From the NCBI RefSeq assembly GCF_963676325.1, contig NZ_OY781099.1, forward strand, positions 4,154,001 through 4,218,000: DNA of 64,000 nt, read 5' to 3'. Positions 52,627 through 62,148 of this stretch are shown in pieces. The notes under the pieces are model-generated. The model was not told where the DNA came from, made no database searches, and saw nothing but the letters and a program-made list of their open reading frames with translations. Position 1 is the first letter of the stretch; each line of letters starts with the position of its first letter. Source of the stretch: an uncultured Bacteroides sp. (GTDB taxonomy: Bacteria; Bacteroidota; Bacteroidia; Bacteroidales; Bacteroidaceae). A program made the translations under genes and the position numbers.

Positions 52627-54168
52627 TTAAATCAATGTCTTCAACAGACTAGTGATACTAACTTTATCAGCAATAATGTTATTTAGTTCAGAAATAGCAA
52701 CGCGTTCCTGTTGCATAGTATCACGGTGACGGATAGTCACACAGTTATCTTCCAAAGTCTGGTGATCCACGGTAACACAGTAAGGAGTTCCGATAGCATC
52801 CTGACGACGGTAGCGTTTTCCAATTGAGTCCTTTTCATCGTATTGACAATTGAAATGGAACTTCAATTCATTGATAATTTCACGTGCTTTTTCAGGAAGT
52901 CCGTCTTTCTTTACCAATGGCAGCACAGCCAGTTTAATTGGAGCAAGAGCAGCAGGCAATTTAAGTACCACGCGTGTTTCACCGCCTTCCAGTGTCTCTT
53001 CGCAGTAAGAAGAGCTCATTACACTAAGGAACATACGGTCTACCCCAATAGATGTTTCGATTACAAACGGAGTATAAGATTCATTCAGTTCCGGATCAAA
53101 ATATTTAATATTCTTTCCTGAGAACTTTTCGTGCTGACTTAAGTCAAAGTTTGTACGAGAGTGGATACCTTCCACTTCTTTAAATCCGAATGGCATCTCG
53201 AATTCAATATCAGTAGCTGCATTTGCATAGTGAGCCAATTTATCATGATCATGGAAGCGATATTTCTTATCACCTAATCCAAGAGCTTTGTGCCATTTCA
53301 AGCGTTGTTCTTTCCAAGTCTTGAACCAGTTAAGTTCCTCACCCGGACGAACAAAGAACTGCATCTCCATCTGTTCAAACTCACGCATACGGAAAATAAA
53401 TTGACGGGCAACAATTTCATTACGGAAAGCTTTACCAATCTGAGCAATACCAAAAGGTATTTTCATACGACCGGTCTTTTGTACATTCAGGTAATTAACA
53501 AAGATTCCCTGTGCTGTTTCAGGACGAAGATAAATCTTCGATGCACCTTCACTGGTAGATCCCATTTCTGTAGAGAACATCAAGTTAAACTGACGAACTT
53601 CCGTCCAGTTCTTTGTTCCGGAAATAGGGCAAACAATCTCTTCGTCAACAATAATCTGGCGAAGTTCTTCGAGATTATTATCATTCAAAGCTTTAGCAAA
53701 TCTCTCGTGTAAAGCATCACGTTTTTCCTGATGGCCAATCACACGTGGATTTGTAGATTTATACTGTGCTTCATCAAATGATTCACCGAATTTCTTACGT
53801 GCCTTCTCTACCTCTTTGTTGATTTTATCATCATACTTAGCAAGCTGATCTTCAATCAACACATCTGCACGATAACGTTTTTTAGAATCCTTATTATCAA
53901 TTAATGGGTCATTAAATGCATCCACGTGACCGGAAGCTTTCCAAATCGTTGGGTGCATAAAAATAGCAGAGTCAATACCAACAATATTTTCGTGTAACAG
54001 TACCATGCTGTCCCACCAGTATTTCTTGATGTTATTTTTTAACTCTACTCCCATCTGACCGTAGTCATACACTGCTCCAAGTCCATCATAAATATCGCTG
54101 GAAGGAAATACATAACCATACTCTTTACAGTGTGATACAATTTTCTTAAAAACATCTTCTTGTGCCAT
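52627..54168 (-). CDS. glyS: Glycyl-tRNA synthetase, single-chain class II type
   Basis: 513 residues. The class II catalytic core shows YDGLGAVYDYGQMGVELK near the N-terminus, motif 2 around FRNEIVARQFIFRMREFEQ and motif 3 around ETSIGVDRMFLSVM. The C-terminal anticodon-binding domain begins near LAPIKLAVLPLVKK. This is the alpha-2 form shared with eukaryotes and many bacteria rather than the alpha2-beta2 form. It charges tRNA-Gly in the cytosol. It is divergent from parC across 162 bases. Confidence 0.96.
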   Translation of the reverse strand: MAQEDVFKKIVSHCKEYGYVFPSSDIYDGLGAVYDYGQMGVELKNNIKKYWWDSMVLLHENIVGIDSAIFMHPTIWKASGHVDAFNDPLIDNKDSKKRYRADVLIEDQLAKYDDKINKEVEKARKKFGESFDEAQYKSTNPRVIGHQEKRDALHERFAKALNDNNLEELRQIIVDEEIVCPISGTKNWTEVRQFNLMFSTEMGSTSEGASKIYLRPETAQGIFVNYLNVQKTGRMKIPFGIAQIGKAFRNEIVARQFIFRMREFEQMEMQFFVRPGEELNWFKTWKEQRLKWHKALGLGDKKYRFHDHDKLAHYANAATDIEFEMPFGFKEVEGIHSRTNFDLSQHEKFSGKNIKYFDPELNESYTPFVIETSIGVDRMFLSVMSSSYCEETLEGGETRVVLKLPAALAPIKLAVLPLVKKDGLPEKAREIINELKFHFNCQYDEKDSIGKRYRRQDAIGTPYCVTVDHQTLEDNCVTIRHRDTMQQERVAISELNNIIADKVSITSLLKTLI

Positions 54169-54330
54169 ATCTTTTGTTTTATTTGTTAACTCGCTTGATA
54201 GAAATAAAATGCAAAGTAAATGATTTTTTTCAATAATATTCGTATTTTTGTCTGCACATCATCCTATATAGGTGTAAAAAACATAATTTGTTGTTAAAAC
54301 AAGATATAAAAAGAGGAAAACAAAGATTTT

Positions 54331-57060
54331 ATGAGCGACGACACAATCGATAAGAACGAATTGAACGATGAGGAGGTTCCTTCTTCCGAAGAAAATATCA
54401 CGGAAGAGGGAAATACTACAGAAGAAGAATTTACAGACATCAATGAGCATTCGGATTATAAACCGGTAGGCTCTCAGGACGACAACGTAAAACATCAACT
54501 TTCGGGAATGTATCAAAGTTGGTTCCTGGATTACGCTTCTTATGTAATACTGGAACGTGCCGTGCCCCATATTAATGATGGACTGAAGCCGGTTCAGCGA
54601 CGTATTCTCCACTCAATGAAACGGTTGGACGACGGACGATATAACAAAGTGGCTAACATTGTGGGACATACCATGCAGTTTCACCCTCACGGTGATGCTT
54701 CTATTGGTGATGCACTTGTGCAACTTGGCCAGAAAGATTTACTGATTGACTGCCAGGGAAACTGGGGAAATATACTTACCGGCGACGGTGCGGCAGCTTC
54801 CCGTTATATCGAAGCACGCCTTTCCAAGTTTGCTCTCGACGTTGTGTTTAACCCTAAAACCACAGAATGGAAGCAGTCTTATGACGGACGAAACAAAGAG
54901 CCAATAACCCTTCCGGTTAAGTTCCCGCTTCTTTTAGCTCAGGGAGTAGAAGGTATTGCCGTAGGACTGTCTTCCAAGATACTACCGCACAACTTCAATG
55001 AGTTGTGTGATGCTTCTGTTTCTTACTTACACGGAGAAGAGTTCAAGCTTTATCCTGACTTCCAGACAGGAGGTTCCATTGATGTATCCAGATACAATGA
55101 CGGAGAACGTGGAGGAGCGGTAAAAATACGATCAAAAATTAATAAAATAGACAACAAAACTCTTGCTATCACAGAGATTCCTTATGGAAAGAACACTACC
55201 TCTGTGATTGAATCTATTTTAAGAGCTGTTGATAAGGGGAAAATTAAGATTCGGAAAGTTGACGATAATACTTCCTCTCAGGTAGAAATTCTTGTTCACC
55301 TGGCTCCGGGAGTATCTTCAGATAAAACAATTGATGCACTCTATGCTTTTACAGATTGTGAAATCAGCGTTTCGCCCAACTGTTGTATAATAGATGAGCA
55401 AAAGCCTCACTTTCTAAAGGTTAGTGACGTACTGAAAAAGTCTGTAGATAATACTCTAAGTTTGCTGAGACAGGAATTGTTGATCCACAAAGGTGAGTTA
55501 CTGGAAAATCTGCAATATTCTTCTTTGGAGAAAATATTTATTGAAGAACGAATTTACAAGGACAAAGAGTTTGAACAGGCTAAATCAATGGATGAAGCTT
55601 GTGAACATATTGACAGCAGACTTACTCCTTTCTATCCAATCTTGATTCGCGAAGTTACTAAAGAGGATATTCTGAGGTTAATGGAGATTAAGATGGGACG
55701 TATCCTTAAGTTCAACTCCGATAAAGCAGAAGATCTTATTGCCAAAATGAAAAGTGAGATCGAAGAGATTGATAAACATTTGGCAAACATTGTGGAATAT
55801 ACAGTTGACTGGTACACAATGTTGAAAAACAAATACGGCAAGAACTTCCCCCGCTTAACAGAGCTTCGCAATTTTGATACAATTGTAGCAGCAAAGGTTG
55901 TGGAAGCCAACGAGAAATTATATATAAACCGGGAAGAAGGATTCATTGGAACTTCACTGAAGAAAGATGAATATATTGCCAACTGCTCGGATATTGATGA
56001 CGTGATTATCTTCTACCGCGACGGAAAATACAGAATTGTACGTGTGGCTGATAAGATGTTTGTGGGCAAAAACATTCTTTATGTGAATATTTTCAAGAAG
56101 AATGACAAGCGAACCATTTATAATGCTGTTTACCGCGACGGGAAAGAGGGTTTCCATTATATTAAAAGATTCAATGTAACCGCCATGACCCGTGACAGGG
56201 AATATGATATTACGCAGGGAACTTCCGGTTCACGCATTGTCTATTTCAGTGCCAACCCCAATGGAGAAGCCGAAGTAATTAAGGTTACACTAAAACCGAA
56301 CCCACGTATCAGAAGAATTATCTTCGAAAAAGATTTCAGCGAGATAGCCATCAAAGGACGCCAGTCAATGGGTAATATCCTGACTAAAAACGAAGTTCAC
56401 AAAGTTGGATTAAAACAAAAAGGAGGTTCTACACTGGGTGGACGAAAAGTTTGGTTCGACCGTGATGTATTGCGCCTGAACTATGACGGAAGAGGAGAAT
56501 ATCTGGGAGAATTCCAGAGTGACGATAGCATCCTTATTGTGCTCAATAACGGAGATTTCTATACCTCAAACTTTGATCTGAGCAACCATTATGAAGATAA
56601 TGTAAGTATTGTAGAGAAGTTTGATCCAAACAAAATATGGTCTGCCGCACTTTATGATGCCGATCAGCAAAACTACCCATACCTGAAACGCTTCAACTTT
56701 GAAGGTTCATCACGCAAACAGAACTATCTTGGCGAAAGCAAGGATAGCAAGCTAATCCTTTTGACTGATGAATACTATCCTCGTCTGGAAGTTGTGTTTG
56801 GAGGAAATGACAATTTCCGCGATCCGATAATTATAGATGCGGATGAGTTTATTTCCGTTAAAAGTTTCAAGGCAAAAGGAAAACGTATTTCAACCTTTAC
56901 CATTGATACCATTAATGAGCTGGAACCAACCCGATTCCCGGAACCGGCCAATGAAGAATCTGACATCGAGGATACAGAAGTTGAAAACATCGATCCAGAT
57001 AAAGACAAAACTGAAGGCGATATAATTGATGAGATAACAGGACAGATGAAATTATTCTGA
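54331..57060 (+). CDS. parC: DNA topoisomerase IV subunit A
   Basis: 909 residues. A Glu/Asp-rich leader of about 50 residues precedes the core. The breakage domain has GLKPVQRRIL, FHPHGDASIGDALVQ and the active-site Tyr 159 in AAASRYIEARLS. The C-terminal half carries beta-pinwheel repeats. At the position of E. coli GyrA Ser83 this protein has Ala (HGDASIGD). The enzyme unlinks daughter chromosomes with ParE, which is not in the window. The DUF3316-like and S41 genes follow closely. TATTTTTG at 54243-54250 is a likely -7 box. Confidence 0.95.
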   Translation: MSDDTIDKNELNDEEVPSSEENITEEGNTTEEEFTDINEHSDYKPVGSQDDNVKHQLSGMYQSWFLDYASYVILERAVPHINDGLKPVQRRILHSMKRLDDGRYNKVANIVGHTMQFHPHGDASIGDALVQLGQKDLLIDCQGNWGNILTGDGAAASRYIEARLSKFALDVVFNPKTTEWKQSYDGRNKEPITLPVKFPLLLAQGVEGIAVGLSSKILPHNFNELCDASVSYLHGEEFKLYPDFQTGGSIDVSRYNDGERGGAVKIRSKINKIDNKTLAITEIPYGKNTTSVIESILRAVDKGKIKIRKVDDNTSSQVEILVHLAPGVSSDKTIDALYAFTDCEISVSPNCCIIDEQKPHFLKVSDVLKKSVDNTLSLLRQELLIHKGELLENLQYSSLEKIFIEERIYKDKEFEQAKSMDEACEHIDSRLTPFYPILIREVTKEDILRLMEIKMGRILKFNSDKAEDLIAKMKSEIEEIDKHLANIVEYTVDWYTMLKNKYGKNFPRLTELRNFDTIVAAKVVEANEKLYINREEGFIGTSLKKDEYIANCSDIDDVIIFYRDGKYRIVRVADKMFVGKNILYVNIFKKNDKRTIYNAVYRDGKEGFHYIKRFNVTAMTRDREYDITQGTSGSRIVYFSANPNGEAEVIKVTLKPNPRIRRIIFEKDFSEIAIKGRQSMGNILTKNEVHKVGLKQKGGSTLGGRKVWFDRDVLRLNYDGRGEYLGEFQSDDSILIVLNNGDFYTSNFDLSNHYEDNVSIVEKFDPNKIWSAALYDADQQNYPYLKRFNFEGSSRKQNYLGESKDSKLILLTDEYYPRLEVVFGGNDNFRDPIIIDADEFISVKSFKAKGKRISTFTIDTINELEPTRFPEPANEESDIEDTEVENIDPDKDKTEGDIIDEITGQMKLF

Positions 57061-57093
57061 TAATCATTATAGATTGCTGCAAGTCAGGCTATA

Positions 57094-57963
57094 ATGCTAA
57101 ACATAAATAAGTTAATGAAAGAAATAGCAGCATTACTTGTATTCCTGATCGCATTGAACGGAACTGTTTCCGCTCAATGCGATTCATTGCAGGCCAACCG
57201 ATACGTTACCCGCTCCACTACATACGGATTAGGATACACTAATATCCTGGACACTTACCTTACCCCTCAGGAATATACAGGTATGGAAGGACGTGTTGCA
57301 AGAGAGACAATCCGAATGACTAAGCTCTTTGACGGAAATATATCGGTGCAGAATTTCTTTCAGGCAAATCTTTCCTACACTCATAACAATGCAGAAGATA
57401 ATAATACATTTGCCGGATTGGTAAACTGGAACTATGGTTTGCATTATCAGTTCCGTATCAATGAACACCTGAAACTTCTGGCCGGAGGATTGAGCGATAT
57501 CAACGGAGGTTTTGTATATAACCTCCGGAACTCAAACAACCCGGCTTCGGCTAAAGTTTATGCCAACTTTGCAGCTTCAGGCATGGCTATTTACCGTTTT
57601 AAGATTAAGAACTATCAAATGGTTGCACGTTATCAGGCCAATGTTCCTTTAATAGGCGCTCTGTTCTCGCCAAACTACGGGCAGTCTTACTACGAGATAT
57701 TTACTCTGGGCAATAGTGACGGAGTGGTAAAGTTCACCACACTGAAAAATCAGCCTTCCATCCGCCAGATGTTCACATTTGATTTCCCTGTCAGATATTC
57801 CAAGATACGGCTCAGCTACCTTTGGGATATCCAGCAATCTAAAGTCAACCAGCTGAAAACTCATACTTACTCACATATATTTATGGTGGGATTTGTGAAG
57901 GACCTGTACCTTATGCATAATAAGAACGGCAATCCGCTTCCGGCAAAGATAAGAGCATATTAG
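57094..57963 (+). CDS. DUF3316-like outer-membrane beta-barrel protein
   Basis: 289 residues with a signal peptide (ending GTVSAQ). The mature part alternates hydrophobic and polar residues with many Tyr, Asn and Gly, as in a small outer-membrane barrel, and has the DUF3316 start pattern SLQANRYVTRSTTYGLGYTN. The role is unknown. It lies 33 bases after parC and 14 bases before the S41 protease gene. ATG at 57115 is an alternative start. Confidence 0.7.
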   Translation: MLNINKLMKEIAALLVFLIALNGTVSAQCDSLQANRYVTRSTTYGLGYTNILDTYLTPQEYTGMEGRVARETIRMTKLFDGNISVQNFFQANLSYTHNNAEDNNTFAGLVNWNYGLHYQFRINEHLKLLAGGLSDINGGFVYNLRNSNNPASAKVYANFAASGMAIYRFKIKNYQMVARYQANVPLIGALFSPNYGQSYYEIFTLGNSDGVVKFTTLKNQPSIRQMFTFDFPVRYSKIRLSYLWDIQQSKVNQLKTHTYSHIFMVGFVKDLYLMHNKNGNPLPAKIRAY

Positions 57964-57977
57964 AATGTAAACAGCAA

Positions 57978-59009
57978 ATGAGCACAATGAGATTTAAAGA
58001 AAATATTAAATATTATACCATTCAGAGCATAGCATTCTGTTTCCTGCTGCTATCATTCACTTCTTGTGTAGAGCAGGCAACCTTTGATGATACTCCGCAA
58101 GGCAATTTTGAGGAATTATGGAAGATTATTGATGAGCAATATTGCTTTCTGGATTACAAAAATATAGACTGGGATGCCATCCATACAAAGTACAAGAAAA
58201 GAATAACTGCTGATATGACAAACGAAGGGCTGTTTGAAGTACTAGGCGATATGCTTACCGAACTAAAAGATGGCCATGTAAATCTATATTCTGCAAATAA
58301 TGTGGCTCGTTACTGGAAGTGGTATGAAGATTACCCGATGAATTTCAGCGACAGCATACAGAAAAACTATCTTGGTAAAGATTATCGCATTGCTGCGGGA
58401 ATTAAATACACGATTTTGAAAGATAATATTGGCTATATCTATTATGAAAGTTTCTCAGATGGCATAGGAAGTGGAAATCTGGATGAAGTACTGAGTTACA
58501 TGGCTATCTGCGACGGACTGATTATTGATGTCCGCAATAATGGAGGTGGAACAATTACCAATGCCACCAAACTAGCCGAGCGATTTACTAATGAAAAGGT
58601 TCTCACCGGATATATAAGCCATAAAACAGGAACAGGGCACAATAATTTTTCAGAGCCCTACCCTATTTACCTGGAGCCATCAAACAGCATCCGATGGCAA
58701 AAGAAAGTGGTGGTGCTGACCAACCGACGCAGTTTTAGTGCAACGAACGACTTTGTAAACAGCATGCGCATTCTTCCACTGGTTACTACTATGGGCGATA
58801 AAACCGGTGGAGGTTCAGGACTTCCTTTTACCTCTGAACTACCTAACGGATGGAACGTCCGTTTCTCCTCCAGTCCGCACTTTGCGGCCGACATGAGTCA
58901 GATAGAATGGGGTATAGATCCCGATGTTAAAGTAGATATTTCTCCCAGTGATTATAGCAAGGGAATTGATACAATTATTGAGCGAGCACGCACTTTCTTA
59001 AAAAAATAA
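57978..59009 (+). CDS. S41-family peptidase lipoprotein
   Basis: 343 residues. A lipoprotein-type signal ends FTSC with Cys 30 (an ATG at 57987 would shorten the leader). The S41 catalytic domain contains GHVNLYS, CDGLIIDVRNNGGG near 178-191, LTNRRSFSATNDFV with the nucleophilic Ser near 252-254, and GDKTGGGSG with the likely Lys 275. No PDZ domain is evident, so it is closer to tricorn-like/DUF-type S41 proteins than to CtpA. It is probably a periplasmic processing protease. Confidence 0.88.
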   Translation: MSTMRFKENIKYYTIQSIAFCFLLLSFTSCVEQATFDDTPQGNFEELWKIIDEQYCFLDYKNIDWDAIHTKYKKRITADMTNEGLFEVLGDMLTELKDGHVNLYSANNVARYWKWYEDYPMNFSDSIQKNYLGKDYRIAAGIKYTILKDNIGYIYYESFSDGIGSGNLDEVLSYMAICDGLIIDVRNNGGGTITNATKLAERFTNEKVLTGYISHKTGTGHNNFSEPYPIYLEPSNSIRWQKKVVVLTNRRSFSATNDFVNSMRILPLVTTMGDKTGGGSGLPFTSELPNGWNVRFSSSPHFAADMSQIEWGIDPDVKVDISPSDYSKGIDTIIERARTFLKK

Positions 59010-59029
59010 TAAATAAAATTGCGATTTTA

Positions 59030-59060
59030 TTTGCATGGAAAGAAATTATTCCTACCTTTG
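59030..59060 (+). promoter_or_regulatory. Predicted promoter of tRNA-Leu
   Basis: TTTG at 59030-59033, a 19-base spacer and TACCTTTG at 59053-59060 fit the Bacteroides TTTG / TAnnTTTG pattern exactly. It would begin transcription about 30 bases before the tRNA. Confidence 0.75.
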
Positions 59061-59096
59061 CAACCGCTAAACAAAAGTGCGACATCAACCGCAAAT

Positions 59097-59178
59097 GCGG
59101 CTGTGGCGTAATTGGTAGCCGCGCCAGACTTAGGATCTGGTGACGAGAGTCGTGGGGGTTCGAGTCCCTTCAGCCGCA
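59097..59178 (+). tRNA. tRNA-Leu (anticodon TAG)
   Basis: The acceptor arms GCGGCTG (59097-59103) and CAGCCGC (59171-59177) pair fully, with A as discriminator. The anticodon stem CCAGA/TCTGG closes the loop CTTAGGA, whose TAG is at 59131-59133. A long variable arm (about 59141-59153) marks a class II tRNA, as leucine requires. The T arm has TTCGAGT. No CCA is encoded. It would read CUN codons. Confidence 0.97.
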
Positions 59179-59185
59179 CTTTAGT

Positions 59186-59215
59186 AAAGACCTGCAAGAT
59201 TTCTTGCAGGTCTTT
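59186..59215 (+). terminator. Rho-independent terminator after tRNA-Leu
   Basis: AAAGACCTGCAAGA (59186-59199) pairs with TCTTGCAGGTCTTT (59202-59215), giving a 14-bp stem with a very short loop, followed by TTCTTT. It starts 8 bases after the tRNA. Confidence 0.92.
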
Positions 59216-59279
59216 TTCTTTATACACCTCACCCATTTATTACTTTTTAATTTAAATAAGAGTTTATTGATAGACCATC

Positions 59280-59311
59280 TTTCATTAAAAAAACCAAAAG
59301 CCCTACCTTTG
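59280..59311 (+). promoter_or_regulatory. Predicted promoter of the MATE transporter gene
   Basis: TACCTTTG at 59304-59311 is a perfect -7 box. TTTC at 59280-59283, 20 bases upstream, is one mismatch from the -33 TTTG. The ATG is at 59387, so the leader would be about 70 bases. Confidence 0.55.
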
Positions 59312-59386
59312 TAGTCTTTACAAAGAAAATGAATTTCTAATCTGCCTGTTTCTTGAGAGAAGAGAGCAGATATTGAATTATAGAAT

Positions 59387-60724
59387 ATGAATAATAAAAA
59401 TAAAGCCGATATGACAGTCGGCAGAATCTCCCCGCAACTAATCCGCTTTGCTATTCCTCTGATCCTTGGAAATTTCTTTCAATTGACATATAACGCTGCA
59501 GATTCTATTATCGTTGGTCGGTTCGTTGGCCCTAACGCATTGGCAGCTGTTGGAGCAGCAAGCCCGATAATGAACATCATCATATTTATGATAGTCGGCA
59601 TTTGCCTTGGAATGTCTGTGCTGATGAGCGAATTCTTCGGAGCAGGCGACATGAAAAAGTTAAAGCGTGAAATATCTACCTCGTTTATTGCAGGAGGCAT
59701 TTTTACATTAGTCCTCATCATTCTCGGCATTATATTCTCCCGCACCATATTGCTATTCATGAATACCCCAAGTGAAATCATTGATGATGCAACGCATTTC
59801 CTTCAGATCATATTTATCGGACTGATTTTTACCTTCACATACAATATCTACGCATCAACCCTGCGTAGCATGGGCAATTCAAAAGTTCCGCTTTACTTCC
59901 TGATAACTTCATCAATCATGAATGTAATAATGGACATTCTTTTTGTTGTTGTCTTTAAAATGGGAGTAGTAGGTGCGGCATGTGCAACCGTAACAGCAGA
60001 AGCAATATCTGCTTTTCTATGCATCTATTATGTCTGGAAAAAAATTCCGAGCCTGAAATTCAAGCGTTCTGAGTTTGTGTTCGATAGATTATTGTTACGC
60101 GATACAGTAAATTACAGTTCAGTCTCGGCAATGCAGCAAACATGTTTATATATAGGCAAACTGTTTGTGCAGGGAGCCGTCAATCCGCTTGGCGTACATG
60201 CTATAGCAGCTTTTAATGCAGTGAATCGCATTGACGATTTCGTTCTTGCTCCTGAACAAAGCATTGCCAACTCCGCCACCACGTTTTTAGCAATAAACAG
60301 GGGAGCCGGACAGACAGACAGAATGAGAAAAGGATTTATTGCATCTTACAAGATAGAACTTATTTATAGTGCATTCCTAATGGTTGGCATCTATTTCGGC
60401 GCACACTGGTTAATCTATCCATTTGTTGGCGATGAAGGAGCCAAAGTCATTGAATCAGGAGTATCATATCTGCAAACAATGGCTTTCTTTTATTTCCTGC
60501 CTGGCCTAACAAATGCATACCAAGGCTATTTTCGTGGTATAGGGAAATTAAAGGTTACATTAAACTCTACCTTTTTTCAGATTACAGCCCGGGCCATTGC
60601 TGCGTATATATTGGCACCTCATTTCGGACTGTCGGGAGTTGCATTTGCCTGCCTTGCAGGATGGATTGTAATGCTGGCTTATGAAGTTCCGGTGTTCAGA
60701 AAAGCATGGAAAAACAATACATAA
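59387..60724 (+). CDS. MATE-family multidrug/metabolite efflux transporter
   Basis: 445 residues with 12 membrane helices in two similar halves. The MatE pattern is clear: PLILGNFFQLTYNAADSIIVG and GRFVGPNALAAVGAASP in the first half, and GVHAIAAFNAVNRIDDFVL in the second. Such transporters export drugs or metabolites against proton or sodium entry at the inner membrane. It stands alone with its own promoter; the next gene begins after 248 AT-rich bases that show no clear terminator. Confidence 0.95.
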   Translation: MNNKNKADMTVGRISPQLIRFAIPLILGNFFQLTYNAADSIIVGRFVGPNALAAVGAASPIMNIIIFMIVGICLGMSVLMSEFFGAGDMKKLKREISTSFIAGGIFTLVLIILGIIFSRTILLFMNTPSEIIDDATHFLQIIFIGLIFTFTYNIYASTLRSMGNSKVPLYFLITSSIMNVIMDILFVVVFKMGVVGAACATVTAEAISAFLCIYYVWKKIPSLKFKRSEFVFDRLLLRDTVNYSSVSAMQQTCLYIGKLFVQGAVNPLGVHAIAAFNAVNRIDDFVLAPEQSIANSATTFLAINRGAGQTDRMRKGFIASYKIELIYSAFLMVGIYFGAHWLIYPFVGDEGAKVIESGVSYLQTMAFFYFLPGLTNAYQGYFRGIGKLKVTLNSTFFQITARAIAAYILAPHFGLSGVAFACLAGWIVMLAYEVPVFRKAWKNNT

Positions 60725-60972
60725 ACAAAATATTATTTATAAAAAGGGAAAAAGCATATTAAACACCTGATATTTAAACCATTAAATTTTAATAACGCAC
60801 AATAAACTTTGACTAAAAAGGACTATTTAAGTACAATATAAAACGGTAAAAAGGGGGAATTAATAGTATTTCACAACTTAAAATTCACAATATTTAAATC
60901 TTTTCCCTAACTTTACATTATTTTTTAAATGCAAACAGCCAGAGATCGTTTTAGTAATTCAAATATATTCAA

Positions 60973-61686
60973 ATGAGAAATAAATTATCCCGAGAAACAA
61001 TAGAAATATTATCTACCATTTCAAAAGGAAGACACAGAACCAACTTACTTAAAAATCAGGAACAAAAAGCGCTTGCTTATTTAGTTGAACGCATTCCTTC
61101 CTGCATAACTCCGAATATGCTTACAGGTATCGGACTTTTTGGTAGTTTAATTACAACCGCAAGTTTTGTTCTGGCCACTTATGTTGATGTAAATTATCTA
61201 TTGCTTGGGGTTCTGGGATTTGTAACAAACTGGTTTGGTGACTCTCTGGACGGCAGAATTGCATATTATCGTAAGACTCCCAGAAAATGGTACGGCTTCT
61301 CTCTTGATATTACTGTTGACTGGCTTACAACAATACTCATAGGATTAGGATTCGTGATCTATGTTGGAGGTCCGGCCGAGTTACTTGGATTTGGCTTTGT
61401 AGTAATGTACGGCTGGGAGATGATTACCACTTTACTGAGATATAAGATTACCGATAAATACTCTATAGATAACGGTTTATTTGGCCCTACAGAGGTAAGA
61501 ATTATCATTTCACTGATCCTTGTACTAGAGGTATTTGTGAGAGACTCAATCATCTATTCAGGATTAATAGTCTGTGTTATGCTACTCGTCTCAAACATTA
61601 TAGATACTAAAAAGCTGCTTCATTTGGCAGATCTCAGAGATATTGCTGAAAAAGAGGAGAAACTGAAAGCAGAAAAGAATGATTGA
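60973..61686 (+). CDS. CDP-alcohol phosphatidyltransferase family protein
   Basis: 237 residues with about six membrane helices. The CDP-alcohol motif reads D90-x2-D93-G94-x2-A97 ... G108-x3-D112-x3-D116, so all four Asp residues are present, but the Arg after the Ala is Tyr (A97-Y98). The family makes phospholipids from CDP-diacylglycerol or related donors and an alcohol. The alcohol is not known here. It overlaps the GtrA gene by 8 bases and is followed by an acyltransferase gene, which suggests an unusual lipid pathway. Confidence 0.85.
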   Translation: MRNKLSRETIEILSTISKGRHRTNLLKNQEQKALAYLVERIPSCITPNMLTGIGLFGSLITTASFVLATYVDVNYLLLGVLGFVTNWFGDSLDGRIAYYRKTPRKWYGFSLDITVDWLTTILIGLGFVIYVGGPAELLGFGFVVMYGWEMITTLLRYKITDKYSIDNGLFGPTEVRIIISLILVLEVFVRDSIIYSGLIVCVMLLVSNIIDTKKLLHLADLRDIAEKEEKLKAEKND

Positions 61687-62086
61687 GAAACTGTTTGTCT
61701 TCACTAAAGCTCAGGTTTCTTCATTCTTTGGAGGAATTGTTGATTATTGTATAATGATTTTATGTACCGAGCTTTTGGGCATTCATTATACTATATCAAT
61801 TGGCATTGGTGGAATAATCGGTGCAGTTGTTAATTTCTCTCTCAACAAGAAGTGGACTTTCCAATCAAAAGACAGCGTTTACAAGCATTCTTCTACAAAG
61901 CAACTTACACGGTTTGCTCTTGTAGTAGCAAACAGTATAGCATTAAAAGCAGCCGGAACCTACTGTTTTACAACTTTCTGTGGCATAAAATATGGAATAA
62001 GCCGTATTATTACGGACCTGATAGTCTCTGTTCTTTTTAACTATATGCTTCAGCGACATTGGGTATTTAAGAAAATTCATTCTTGA
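61679..62086 (+). CDS. GtrA-family membrane protein
   Basis: 135 residues, four membrane helices. The family pattern is present: VSSFFGGIVDYCIMIL, GAVVNFSLNKKWTF and the ending NYMLQRHWVFKK. GtrA proteins are linked with movement of polyprenyl-linked sugars. The 8-base overlap with the phosphatidyltransferase gene shows coupled translation, so this copy more likely moves a lipid head-group intermediate. It is only distantly like the GtrA at 2962. A small GCGTTT/AAACGC hairpin follows at 62105-62119. Confidence 0.82.
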   Translation: MIEKLFVFTKAQVSSFFGGIVDYCIMILCTELLGIHYTISIGIGGIIGAVVNFSLNKKWTFQSKDSVYKHSSTKQLTRFALVVANSIALKAAGTYCFTTFCGIKYGISRIITDLIVSVLFNYMLQRHWVFKKIHS

Positions 62087-62148
62087 ATCGGGAAATATAG
62101 CAACGCGTTTGTGAAACGCTTAGTATCAACTAATATATTTTTTGCATT

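Noticed and set aside
59097..59178. tRNA-Leu as attachment site of an integrated element
   Set aside because: No integrase, no second copy of the tRNA 3' end within the window, and ordinary genes follow.
59027..59236. Open frame across the tRNA-Leu gene on the minus strand
   Set aside because: It is a by-product of the GC-richer tRNA and terminator; all conserved features belong to the tRNA.
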